The notes beneath the pieces were generated by a model. It worked only from the letters and a program-made list of their open reading frames with translations, was not told the DNA's origin and made no database searches. The position numbers and the translations under genes are program-made. From CAVVKW01 sp963749035 (GTDB lineage: Bacteria; Verrucomicrobiota; Verrucomicrobiia; Chthoniobacterales; JAATET01), in the NCBI GenBank assembly GCA_963749035.1, contig CAVVKW010000001.1, forward strand, positions 248,001 through 312,000: 64,000 bases of DNA, read 5' to 3'. Shown here piece after piece: positions 17,491 through 24,593 of the stretch. Each line of letters opens with the position of its first letter. Position 1 is the first letter of the stretch.

Positions 17491-19824
17491 TCAAATTTTT
17501 GTCCCTCGCAGGCGGAGGGCGTTCAGAATGACCGACACCGAACTGAAGCTCATCGCCGCGCCCGCGATCATTGGGCTGAGAAGCACGCCGAAGATCGGGT
17601 AGAGCACCCCTGCCGCAATCGGGATGCCGGCCGCATTGTAGATGAAGGCGAAAAAGAGATTTTGTCGGATGTTGCGCATCACCGCCCGGCTGAGCGCAAT
17701 GGAGCGGGCGATGCCATCGAGGTCGCCCTTCACTAGCGTGATGCTGGCGCTCTGCATTGCGACATCGGTGCCGGTGCCCATCGCGATTCCCACACTGGCT
17801 TCGGCGAGTGCCGGGGCGTCGTTGATGCCGTCTCCCGCCATGGCGACAACGGTTCCGCCGTGGCGGAGTTCCCGGACGAGTTCGATTTTGTCTTTCGGAT
17901 TCAGGCCCGCGCGGACGTCGTCGATGGCGAGTTCCTTGCCAACGGCGGCGGCGGTGCGCTCGTTGTCACCCGTGGCCATAACGACTTTGATCCCAAGTTC
18001 GTGGAGTCGACGAATGGCCGCGGGTGTGGATTCCTTGATGGCGTCAGCAATGCCTATCACGCCGATGGCGTGTCCCTCGGCGGCGACCCACGCGACGGTC
18101 TGCGCTTTCTCCTGGAGTTCGCGAGCGGACGCGGCGAGGTCGTCGGGAATCGTCACCCCGGAATCGACGAGGAATTGCTCCTTACCCACCAGAACCGTGG
18201 TCTCGCCAACGATGCCCGAGACGCCGCCACCCGTCGTCGAGGCGAAATCTCTCGCCTCCTGGGGTTCGAGATCCCGATCCTTGGCGGCTCGCTCGATCGC
18301 GCGGGCCAGCGGATGCTCGCTGCCCGCCTCGAGCGCAGCGGCCAGCAGGAGAACACGATTGTCTTCCGTGCCGTCAGTGGTGACGAGCGAAGTGACGGAC
18401 GGTTTTCCTGCGGTCAGCGTGCCGGTCTTGTCGGTGATGAGAACGGTGATCTTCTCGGCCTGCTCGATGGCCTCGGCGTTCTTGATGAGAATGCCGGACT
18501 GCGCGGCGCGTCCGACGCCAACCATGATCGACATCGGCGTGGCCAGACCCAACGCGCACGGGCACGCGATGATCAGAACGGAGACGGCGTTCACCAGCGC
18601 GTAGGCCATCGCCGGGACCGGGCCCCAGACCGCCCACACTCCGAAGGTGATCAAGGCGGTGAGAATCACGAGCGGGACGAACCACCCCGCCACCGCATCG
18701 GCGAGCTTCTGGATCGGCGCGCGGCTGCGCTGCGCGTCAGCGACCATCTCGACGATCTGGGATAGCAGCGTCTCGGCACCGATCTTTTCGGCACGCATGA
18801 CGAATGATCCGGTCTGATTGATCGTTGCCCCGACAACCGGGTCCCCCTCGCCTTTCTCGACCGGCATGGGTTCTCCGGTGATCATTGACTCGTCGAGGGT
18901 GCTTTTCCCTTCGACGATTTTTCCATCCACGGGGACTTTTTCGCCGGGGCGAACCCGCAGCCGGTCGTCCCGCTCGATCTCGTCCACGGAGATTTCCTCC
19001 TCCGCTCCCCCCTCGCCCACCCGGTGCGCGGTGCGGGCCGCGAGGCCGAGCAGCGATTCGATCGCCTCGCCGGTGCGGCTGCGCGCCCGCGCCTCGAGCA
19101 ATTGACCGAGGAGCACGAGCACGGTGATCACGGCGGCGGCCTCGAAGTAGAGCCCGACCTCGCCCCCGACGCGGAAGGACTCGGGGAAAATCCCGGGCAC
19201 GATCACCGCGACGGCGCTGAAAACGTAGGCCGCGCCGACGCCCAGCGCAATGAGCGTGAACATGTTGAGGCTGCGGTTCTGGAGCGACCGCCAGCCGCGC
19301 ACGAAAAAGATCCCGCCCGCCCAGAAGACGACCGGCGTCGTGAGGATCAACTCGACCCATTTCGACACGGCTTTCGGCAGGACGCTTTCCAGATGGAAGC
19401 CGGGGATCCAATGCGCCATCGCAATCAGGAAAACGGGTAGAGTCAGCGCGGTGGCGAACCAAAATTTCCGCGACAACTCGCGCACCTCACGGTCTTCGTC
19501 GCCGACCTCGCCACCGGATTTCGGCTCGAGCGGCATCCCGCACTTCGGGCAGTCGCCCGGGTGATCCTGCTCGATCTCGGGATGCATCGGGCAGGTGTAG
19601 ATCGTGCCCTTCGGCGCGGTCGGGGTCATCGGTTCGAGCGGCATCCCGCATTTCGGACAATTACCGGGGGTATCGGAGACGACTTCCGGGTGCATTGGGC
19701 AGGTGTATTTCGCGGAGGCGCGGGTGGCGGGAGTCGACTCACCACCGCAGCAAGCGGCGGACTCGGGCTGGGAGTCGGATTGTCCTCCGCAGCAGGAATC
19801 AGGATCAGGATCAGGACTTTTCAT
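17491..19824 (-). CDS. copA: copper-translocating P1B-type ATPase
   Basis: 777-aa inner-membrane Cu(I) exporter. The N-terminus has two CC pairs (SCCGG, ACCGG) and two heavy-metal-binding repeats (YTCPMHPEVVSDTPGNCPKC and a second copy ending CGMPLEP) instead of classical GMxCxxC domains. The core shows TGEPMPVEKG, the membrane motif IIACPCALGLATP, DKTGTLTAG, a nucleotide-domain SEHPLA and GDGINDAPALAEA. C-terminal TM motifs (YNAAGIPIAAG; MSFSSVSVILNAL) match the P1B-1 Cu(I) class. It lies 18 bases downstream of csoR, whose operator should control both genes. Confidence 0.95.
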   Translation of the reverse strand: MKSPDPDPDSCCGGQSDSQPESAACCGGESTPATRASAKYTCPMHPEVVSDTPGNCPKCGMPLEPMTPTAPKGTIYTCPMHPEIEQDHPGDCPKCGMPLEPKSGGEVGDEDREVRELSRKFWFATALTLPVFLIAMAHWIPGFHLESVLPKAVSKWVELILTTPVVFWAGGIFFVRGWRSLQNRSLNMFTLIALGVGAAYVFSAVAVIVPGIFPESFRVGGEVGLYFEAAAVITVLVLLGQLLEARARSRTGEAIESLLGLAARTAHRVGEGGAEEEISVDEIERDDRLRVRPGEKVPVDGKIVEGKSTLDESMITGEPMPVEKGEGDPVVGATINQTGSFVMRAEKIGAETLLSQIVEMVADAQRSRAPIQKLADAVAGWFVPLVILTALITFGVWAVWGPVPAMAYALVNAVSVLIIACPCALGLATPMSIMVGVGRAAQSGILIKNAEAIEQAEKITVLITDKTGTLTAGKPSVTSLVTTDGTEDNRVLLLAAALEAGSEHPLARAIERAAKDRDLEPQEARDFASTTGGGVSGIVGETTVLVGKEQFLVDSGVTIPDDLAASARELQEKAQTVAWVAAEGHAIGVIGIADAIKESTPAAIRRLHELGIKVVMATGDNERTAAAVGKELAIDDVRAGLNPKDKIELVRELRHGGTVVAMAGDGINDAPALAEASVGIAMGTGTDVAMQSASITLVKGDLDGIARSIALSRAVMRNIRQNLFFAFIYNAAGIPIAAGVLYPIFGVLLSPMIAGAAMSFSSVSVILNALRLRGTKI

Positions 19825-19842
19825 GTGAGGAATGGTGGGTGG

Positions 19843-20133
19843 CTATTTGAGAAATCGAGAGAGGACGGTGCGGAGTTCCGCGATCAATTCGGGCGGCGTC
19901 ATCGTTTTGGCCCCTTGGTGCCCTTGTCCGCGGGACTTGCCGACGACGCAATTTTCGACGTGGTCGGTGAGAAGTTCGATGCCCAAGGCATCGAGGGCCG
20001 CGCGAACGGCGGAGATCTGGTTGAGGATGTCCACGCAATACCGGTCATCGGCGACCATCCGGTCGATCCCGGCGACCTGCCCCGTGATTCGCTTCAATCG
20101 ACGGGTGATTTTCACGCGGGCGTCTTCGGTCAT
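19843..20133 (-). CDS. csoR: CsoR-type copper-sensing repressor
   Basis: 96-aa all-helical repressor of the CsoR/RcnR family. The Cu(I) ligand set is visible as C33 (DRYCVD), H58 and C62 (TDHVENC), with the same 25 and 4 residue spacings as M. tuberculosis CsoR C36/H61/C65. It would release its operator on binding cytosolic Cu(I). A textbook palindromic operator lies 3 bases upstream of its start. The gene is followed directly by the Cu ATPase, so the pair forms an autoregulated export unit separate from the ECF-controlled genes. Confidence 0.93.
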   Translation of the reverse strand: MTEDARVKITRRLKRITGQVAGIDRMVADDRYCVDILNQISAVRAALDALGIELLTDHVENCVVGKSRGQGHQGAKTMTPPELIAELRTVLSRFLK

Positions 20134-20136
20134 TTG

Positions 20137-20153
20137 ATACCCCTACAGGGTAT
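20137..20153 (-). promoter_or_regulatory. CsoR operator overlapping the csoR ribosome-binding site
   Basis: A perfect inverted repeat ATACCC-N5-GGGTAT lies immediately upstream of csoR and closely resembles the B. subtilis copZA operator. On the minus strand it contains AGGGG, the likely Shine-Dalgarno sequence, about 6 bases before the ATG. A TTGACT hexamer at 20168-20163 could be the -35 element. Confidence 0.88.
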
Positions 20154-20180
20154 TGGTCGCAAAGTCAAATTCCGAACTTC

Positions 20181-20804
20181 TCACGAGAGAAATTCGTCGA
20201 TCAAACCGCGTGCCGAGAGGCGTTCCGTGAGGATTTTGCGCGCGCGATAGATCCGCACCTCGACCGTCTTGGGCGTGATTCCGAGCGCCGCGGCGATCTC
20301 CTTGTGCCGCCAGCCATCCACCGCACCGAGCAGGAACGCCTCGCGGAGATCGGCGGGGAGCCGGGCGATCTCGGAGTCCAGCAGTCTCGCCGTTTCCGAG
20401 CCCGCGACCGCTTCGTCCGGAGCGGCGGCGTGGTCGGGCAGATCGCGCTCGTATTCACCGGCCGTGAAGGATTCCCGCACAATGGAATCGGTGATTTGCC
20501 CTTGCCGGAAGGTTTTCGACTTGGCCTCGTCGCGACACAGATTGATCGCAATCTGAAAAAGCCAGGTGGTGAACTGGGCTTTGGGCCGGGCGCGCCCCAG
20601 GGCGAACCAAGCTTTGACGAACACTTCCTGCGCGAGATCACGCGCGGTCTCGGCATCGTTGATGTGCCGATAGATGAAAGCGTGAATCGCGCCTTGATGC
20701 CGCTCGATCAAGGACGCATACGCGCTCTCGTCCCCCGCCCGGGCCTCACCGGCGAGGTGCCAGTCGTCGGGCTCCTCCGCCTCAGTGGTGGTGGGGCTCG
20801 CCAT
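20181..20804 (-). CDS. ECF sigma factor, CnrH-like
   Basis: 207-aa group IV sigma factor. The sigma-2 region runs from about residue 28 (LIERHQGAIHAFIYRHI, DLAQEVFVKAWF, FTTWLFQIAINLCRDEAKSK) and the sigma-4 region from about 145 (LPADLREAFLLGAVDGWRHK, GITPKTVEVRIYRARKIL), with an acidic linker between. Its first 23 bases overlap the end of the CnrX-like gene, itself overlapping the CnrY-like gene, giving the Y-X-H order of the Cupriavidus cnrYXH regulators. It should be held at the membrane by the CnrY-like protein and released when the CnrX-like sensor binds metal. Predicted targets are the GAGGG-N16-CGTT sites, including one in front of its own operon. Confidence 0.9.
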   Translation of the reverse strand: MASPTTTEAEEPDDWHLAGEARAGDESAYASLIERHQGAIHAFIYRHINDAETARDLAQEVFVKAWFALGRARPKAQFTTWLFQIAINLCRDEAKSKTFRQGQITDSIVRESFTAGEYERDLPDHAAAPDEAVAGSETARLLDSEIARLPADLREAFLLGAVDGWRHKEIAAALGITPKTVEVRIYRARKILTERLSARGLIDEFLS

Positions 20805-21255
20805 CCTCGGATTGTTCGTCGAGGTTTCGGAGGGCGTCCGCCGTCATTCGCATGAGGGTATCGTATTGCTCGGGCGACAACACGTCGCGCATTTCGAAGA
20901 CGTGTCCGATGGTGAGCTTCTGGAGATCGCCCATCTGCACGTGAATCCGTTCGATGGCGTCGTGGACGCGCGTGGTCTCCCTGCCATCGGCGAGAATGGC
21001 ATCCGCGAGGGCGACGTTGGCCGCCTGCATCCTGCCTTCGAGCTGCGTCCGTGCGTCATGGTAGCGCCCTTCGATCGGCCCAAGCGCTTCCCGCTGCGCG
21101 GCGGTCAACTCGAGTCGAGTGTGCACCCAGGCGTGGGCGTCATCGTGAGCGGAACGCTGCCAACGACCAAAGAGACCCAGCGAGAGACTTGCCGCACAGG
21201 CGGCGATCACGATGACGACCGCCAGTAACAGGAGGAGGGACGGGACTTTTCTCAC
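20782..21255 (-). CDS. CnrX-like periplasmic metal sensor
   Basis: 157-aa membrane-anchored sensor: one N-terminal TM (residues 5-28) and a helical periplasmic domain of the metal-resistance/CpxP-like fold. The ligands defined in Cupriavidus CnrX (H42, H46, E63, H119, M123) are all matched here with identical spacing as H41 and H45 (HAWVH), E62, H118 and M122 (HVFEM). The C-terminus ends in HHH. The protein would report periplasmic metal to the CnrY-like anti-sigma partner. It overlaps both neighbours (4 bases with Y, 23 with the sigma gene). Which metal is sensed in vivo is not determined; copper is likely from the regulon. Confidence 0.88.
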   Translation of the reverse strand: MRKVPSLLLLLAVVIVIAACAASLSLGLFGRWQRSAHDDAHAWVHTRLELTAAQREALGPIEGRYHDARTQLEGRMQAANVALADAILADGRETTRVHDAIERIHVQMGDLQKLTIGHVFEMRDVLSPEQYDTLMRMTADALRNLDEQSEDGEPHHH

Positions 21256-21581
21256 GGAAGGTGCGCCAGCAATCCCGAAGGAAAATCCTGCGCGCTACTG
21301 GAAAAGACGCCCAGATCGAGACCGCGCACTGAGAGCGCCGAATCGGACGTTCCGAGTGCGAAGGGAGCTATCGCCCCCACCACGAGGGCCAAGCTCAGAC
21401 TGGCCGTGATGAACGAAGGACGGTGAAGGCCAGCGAGAACCTCCTGCCACCAACCCGATCTCGGCGGCGCGGTCCGACGCAGCCGGATGTCGCGCAGGAC
21501 ATCCTGCGCGAACGATCCGGGCAGAGCGGGCACCCGACTTTCACGGTAAGTTGCCAGAAGCGAATCGAGATCGGGTTTCAT
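21252..21581 (-). CDS. CnrY-like single-TM anti-sigma protein
   Basis: 109-aa protein with a cytosolic N-terminal half (LDSLLATYRESRVPALPGSF, QDVLRDIRLRR), one TM helix (about residues 56-75) and a short periplasmic tail (VRGLDLGVFSSS). Size, topology and position match CnrY, a small bitopic anti-sigma factor that has almost no sequence conservation between lineages. A paralogue with the same blocks is encoded at 22753-23127. The gene lies 27 bases after the DUF3347 gene. Assignment rests on topology, gene order and the adjacent CnrX- and CnrH-like genes. Confidence 0.75.
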   Translation of the reverse strand: MKPDLDSLLATYRESRVPALPGSFAQDVLRDIRLRRTAPPRSGWWQEVLAGLHRPSFITASLSLALVVGAIAPFALGTSDSALSVRGLDLGVFSSSAQDFPSGLLAHLP

Positions 21582-21608
21582 GGAGATCGGGACAGCGAAG
21601 AGGGTGAA

Positions 21609-22067
21609 TTACAGATCCTTTCGGATCGAGCCGCACTTGAGCATGCTGGCACCGTAGTAAGGGTTGGCGATGGATTTGTCCGCCTGAACCCAAGCCGCGT
21701 CCGCCATCGGACAGAAGGCTTCGTAGTATTCACCCGACTTGGGATTCTGGGCCGCGAGTGCCGCGACGAGCGTGGCGCTCAGTGGCTTGAATGCCTCGCG
21801 GGCGGCCTTGAGGTCGCCGGCTTTCCCGACGGCTTCGGCCTGCGAGGAAACGGCTGCCGGGACGGCACCGTCACTGGCTTTGGCAGCTTCCGCGAGCGCG
21901 GTGGCCGCTTCCGGCACACCGTCCAGCGAATCACCCGCAAGCGCGGTCTGAATCACGAGATACTGGTCGACGCTGGTTTGCAGAGAATCAGGCAGTGAGG
22001 CAGCCCGCACCGGAGCGAGGGCTGAGATGGTGCCGAGGGCGAGTAGGGTGAGCAGGATTTTCTTCAT
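21609..22067 (-). CDS. secreted DUF3347-type protein heading the sigma operon
   Basis: 152-aa protein from ATG 22067 with a signal peptide (MKKILLTLLALGTISALAPVRA) and a DUF3347 domain: SVDQYLVIQTALAGDSLDGV near the start and AFCPMADAAW...SMLKCGSI at the end. The same domain forms the C-terminus of the CusB-like protein at 3727-5529. The cysteines and methionines of the last 40 residues could bind metal. As first gene of the transcript carrying Y, X and H, it would be made whenever the sigma factor is active. A predicted ECF promoter ends 7 bases upstream of the ATG. Confidence 0.8.
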   Translation of the reverse strand: MKKILLTLLALGTISALAPVRAASLPDSLQTSVDQYLVIQTALAGDSLDGVPEAATALAEAAKASDGAVPAAVSSQAEAVGKAGDLKAAREAFKPLSATLVAALAAQNPKSGEYYEAFCPMADAAWVQADKSIANPYYGASMLKCGSIRKDL

Positions 22068-22074
22068 ACTTTTG

Positions 22075-22103
22075 GTTAAACGACGGAGCGCCGGATTTCC
22101 CTC
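22075..22103 (-). promoter_or_regulatory. predicted ECF sigma promoter, DUF3347-YXH operon
   Basis: Minus strand: GAGGG (22103-22099), 16-base spacer, CGTTTAAC (22082-22075), ATG 7 bases later. Both hexamer regions match the Cus operon site almost exactly. It would make the sigma factor autoregulatory. Confidence 0.72.
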
Positions 22104-22155
22104 AACAATTATTTCACTGCACTGCTGGTTGCGTCCCATTTTGCGGCGGTGACGG

Positions 22156-22716
22156 TCACTTCCCGTCGTGGGCCGCTCGGAAACACTCTTCTTCGAGCTG
22201 CGAGATCGCGCGCATGATGGTCGCGGACCGATCGGCATCGAGGTTTGGAATGGCCCGCACCAATCCGCGGATCTCTCGAACGTGCCGGGACGCGTCAGTG
22301 AGGACCGTGGCCGGAGCTTTCTCGTCTAGCCGCGCGGCGAGCAGGTTGATCCCGGAGACGAGCATTTGCATCTCCCGAGTCGGCGATTTCAGTGACAGCT
22401 TTTCGAGCCGACCGGAACCGATTTTGTAGAGCTGGAGGTAGAGCGTTTGGATCGGAAGCCGCACCACGTATTCGAAGGTCGCCCAGCAGACCAGCCAGAC
22501 CGCCAGCGCGACCACGACGACGTGCAGCACGTGGTCGAGAATGAAGGCGGAAGGATTCGTCGGCGTGGTTATTCCATACTCGATGGCCGCATAGGCAAAC
22601 ATGCCGACCGACATCACGAGGAGGCTGCGGATCGCAATGACTTGGGTCAGGCTCGGCAGGTCGTGGTCGGAGGAATCGGCTGCAACTGAGGAAATCGAAT
22701 GGGACGGATTGTTCAT
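22156..22716 (-). CDS. two-TM protein with HAMP-like domain
   Basis: 186-aa membrane protein: two TM helices (about residues 26-46 and 57-80) flanking a short periplasmic loop, then a HAMP-like linker (VRLPIQTLYLQLYKIGSGRL) and a helical tail (VREIRGLVRAIPNLDADRS, EEECFRAAHDGK). No kinase, cyclase or methyl-accepting output domain follows, so it is a truncated or accessory signalling protein. It has its own predicted ECF promoter and lies between the second CnrY-like gene and the DUF3347-YXH operon. Function unknown; a role in signal modulation is only suggested by position. Confidence 0.6.
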   Translation of the reverse strand: MNNPSHSISSVAADSSDHDLPSLTQVIAIRSLLVMSVGMFAYAAIEYGITTPTNPSAFILDHVLHVVVVALAVWLVCWATFEYVVRLPIQTLYLQLYKIGSGRLEKLSLKSPTREMQMLVSGINLLAARLDEKAPATVLTDASRHVREIRGLVRAIPNLDADRSATIMRAISQLEEECFRAAHDGK

Positions 22717-22721
22717 GGTGG

Positions 22722-22750
22722 TTGTAACGAGCTTTCGGCTGAATTCCCTC
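22722..22750 (-). promoter_or_regulatory. predicted ECF sigma promoter, HAMP-like gene
   Basis: Minus strand: GAGGG (22750-22746), 16-base spacer, CGTTACAA (22729-22722), with the ATG at 22716 five bases further on. It overlaps the last codons region of the upstream CnrY-like gene only marginally (stop at 22753). Confidence 0.66.
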
Positions 22751-22752
22751 GA

Positions 22753-23127
22753 CTAATCGTGCGGTGGACGCGGGATCGCTCCCGTCGCTAGTCGGGCTGC
22801 ACCCGGCCCCAGTCGTCCGGATGGAAGAAGCTTTGAACTCGAGGCGAACACCGCGAGATCCAGCCCACGTGCTGCGATCATCGCTTCGCGGGACTGCGTG
22901 ACGTAGGGAACAGTAGCACCAACCGTCACGGCGATGGTCAGAGCGGCGGCGACGAGCCTGGGCCGGGAAACCGCAGTGAGGGCATCGTGCCACCAACGCC
23001 CCTCCGCGGTCGCCATGCTCCTGCGGAGCCGGATCGCGCGGAGGACATCAGCCGCAAACGATCCGGGCAACTCTGGAAGTGGAATCTCCCGGTAAGAAGC
23101 CACGAGTGAATCAAATGTGATGTTCAT
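22753..23127 (-). CDS. second CnrY-like anti-sigma protein
   Basis: 124-aa paralogue of the 21252-21581 protein: SLVASYREIPLPELPGSF, DVLRAIRLRR, a TM helix (about 58-76), then ARGLDLAVFASSSK and an extra Pro/Ala/Gly-rich tail. No sigma or CnrX-like gene is adjacent; the next gene downstream encodes the HAMP-like protein. It may form an additional brake on the same sigma factor or act on one encoded elsewhere. ATG 23127 is chosen because the conserved N-terminal block starts there and a predicted ECF promoter ends 5 bases before it; a longer upstream frame has no support. Confidence 0.7.
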   Translation of the reverse strand: MNITFDSLVASYREIPLPELPGSFAADVLRAIRLRRSMATAEGRWWHDALTAVSRPRLVAAALTIAVTVGATVPYVTQSREAMIAARGLDLAVFASSSKLLPSGRLGPGAARLATGAIPRPPHD

Positions 23128-23132
23128 ATGGG

Positions 23133-23161
23133 GTGAAACGAGAAATCGCGAACCTTCCCTC
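23133..23161 (-). promoter_or_regulatory. predicted ECF sigma promoter, second CnrY-like gene
   Basis: Minus strand: GAGGG (23161-23157), 16-base spacer, CGTTTCAC (23140-23133), ATG 5 bases later. Confidence 0.68.
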
Positions 23162-23305
23162 ACAGAAATGCGTCGCAGACAAGTCCGGGACCGGTGGAGT
23201 CCGCGCCCCAAGGCTCGTCGCCCATCGCGATTCCGCATCTCCCCGGTGCGAAGTCCGCAATATCCCGGCGATTGACGCTGCCTGCGGTGATTCCTTGAGG
23301 GATTT

Positions 23306-24133
23306 TTGACTCGCAGATCGTTGGACCAGGCCGAGATGCCGACCAACGAAAACAGATCCTCCGAAGCGGAGCCGATGCGGCCCCGGCCCAAAGGTTCCCA
23401 GGATGATCGTGCGAATCTGGACGGGCCTTTTCTCCGGAATCTTGGAGAATCGCCCTTCCTGAAAGGCGCGCAGGCCACCTTTCTCGGCGTCACCGGGCTG
23501 ACGTTCGACCTCCGTGCCGTGCCGCGTATGAGCCGCGAGATTCCGTCCGCTCCACGAACGATCCCCGTCGGAGCTGCGCTCGCCCGCATCGAAGCTCCAG
23601 TCCAAGTCAGCGGGGTGCCCGTTGCGATTCTCGTTAGCGGCGCGGCGAGGATTCGGCCATCACGCCACCTCCCGAAGAGTCGATCCCCTGAGGATTCCCC
23701 ATCGATCAACCGGACGACGTGGGACTCGATTTCCCGGCTACTCGGACTCCTGGCTGACTACCTCGCGTTGCGCCTGCAAGAAGACGGCATGTCGGATGAG
23801 CCACCGGCATCGCCCGCCATTCGTGAGGCGAAGGAATACATCAAACGCCATTCCAGCGAGGCAATCCGCCTGGCCAAGGTCGCTCGATTGGTGAACATCA
23901 GTCCGACCCATTTCAGCGAGAAATTCAAAGCCGAGACGGGTGAGAATTTTGTGGATCACGTGTCCAGGATTCGAGTGGAGCGAACGAAAAAGTTGCTGCA
24001 CGGCACCGATCGACCCATCACCGAAATCGCCTTTCAGGTCGGGTTCCAATCACTGTCCCAATTCAACCGCACTTTCAAAAAAATCGTTGGGGCCACACCG
24101 CGCGATTTCCGGAAGGACGCGGGGGCGGGCTGA
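23306..24133 (+). CDS. AraC-family transcriptional regulator (degenerate sensor domain)
   Basis: The C-terminal 100 residues form a double helix-turn-helix of the AraC family (IRLAKVARLVNISPTHFSEK; ITEIAFQVGFQSLSQFNRTF), very like that of the 24876 regulator. The N-terminal 150 residues resemble a reduced PocR-type domain and contain no cysteine at all. The TTG start at 23306 has GAGGGA just upstream, but the same bases form a GAGGG-N17-CGTT variant of the ECF promoter (23297-23322); if that is a promoter, the true start is ATG 23336 or later. It lies divergently from the second CnrY-like gene. Its shared HTH suggests it reads the same direct-repeat boxes as its paralogue. Confidence 0.8.
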   Translation: MTRRSLDQAEMPTNENRSSEAEPMRPRPKGSQDDRANLDGPFLRNLGESPFLKGAQATFLGVTGLTFDLRAVPRMSREIPSAPRTIPVGAALARIEAPVQVSGVPVAILVSGAARIRPSRHLPKSRSPEDSPSINRTTWDSISRLLGLLADYLALRLQEDGMSDEPPASPAIREAKEYIKRHSSEAIRLAKVARLVNISPTHFSEKFKAETGENFVDHVSRIRVERTKKLLHGTDRPITEIAFQVGFQSLSQFNRTFKKIVGATPRDFRKDAGAG

Positions 24134-24170
24134 CTCGGGTCTCAAGACGAACGAAGCGTGTTCCCGGAAG

Positions 24171-24201
24171 AAATGCGGAGTTTATCCCGAAAGATGCGGG
24201 G
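24171..24201 (+). promoter_or_regulatory. AraC-type direct-repeat box A
   Basis: Half-sites ATGCGGAG at 24173 and ATGCGGGG at 24194, exactly 21 bp apart, flank a TTTATCCCG core. The site lies about 40 bases upstream of the 24240 gene and matches five other boxes. Confidence 0.72.
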
Positions 24202-24239
24202 CGCGATCTCGGTTGGGCAACGAGAGTCGATAGCTGAAA

Positions 24240-24593
24240 ATGACGACCGCCTCCCGTTCCTCTCCGCTGCACGAAAGCAAAATTCGTATCGAGATCGTCG
24301 GACCGACTGGCCCAGAATTCGATGCCTTCGTCCCCCACGCGGTTCTTCAATTCGATCGCTGCGTGTGGGAACTCTCCGGCAACCGGTCCGCGCGTTTTGC
24401 TTTTTTCAATCGAGGAACGGTCGAATGCCGAATCTTCGAGGGAACACGGACATTCGACGTGGCGGCGGGCTGCCTGTCGGTGCGAGACGATCATCTCACT
24501 CTGCTCTGCCAGTGCGTTTCTCCGTGCCGATGCGCCCCGTGCGGCTGCGGGGCCATCACTCCATCCATCCACCATGAAAAAAATCACTGTTGA
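24240..24593 (+). CDS. hypothetical protein with Cys-rich tail
   Basis: 117-aa frame with codon use like its neighbours. No family recognised. The first 85 residues look beta-rich; the end contains nine cysteines and two adjacent histidines within about 30 residues (LLCQCVSPCRCAPCGCG, then HHEKNHC), a likely metal-binding tail. No export signal is evident. It overlaps the start of the 24574 TRASH-like gene by 20 bases and follows AraC box A, which supports it as a real regulated gene. Confidence is moderate because homology cannot be judged. Confidence 0.55.
   Translation: MTTASRSSPLHESKIRIEIVGPTGPEFDAFVPHAVLQFDRCVWELSGNRSARFAFFNRGTVECRIFEGTRTFDVAAGCLSVRDDHLTLLCQCVSPCRCAPCGCGAITPSIHHEKNHC

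Noticed and set aside
17491..19824. Classical GMxCxxC heavy-metal-associated domain in the Cu ATPase
   Set aside because: The N-terminal cysteine motifs are CPMHP ... CPKCGM repeats, a different heavy-metal-binding domain.
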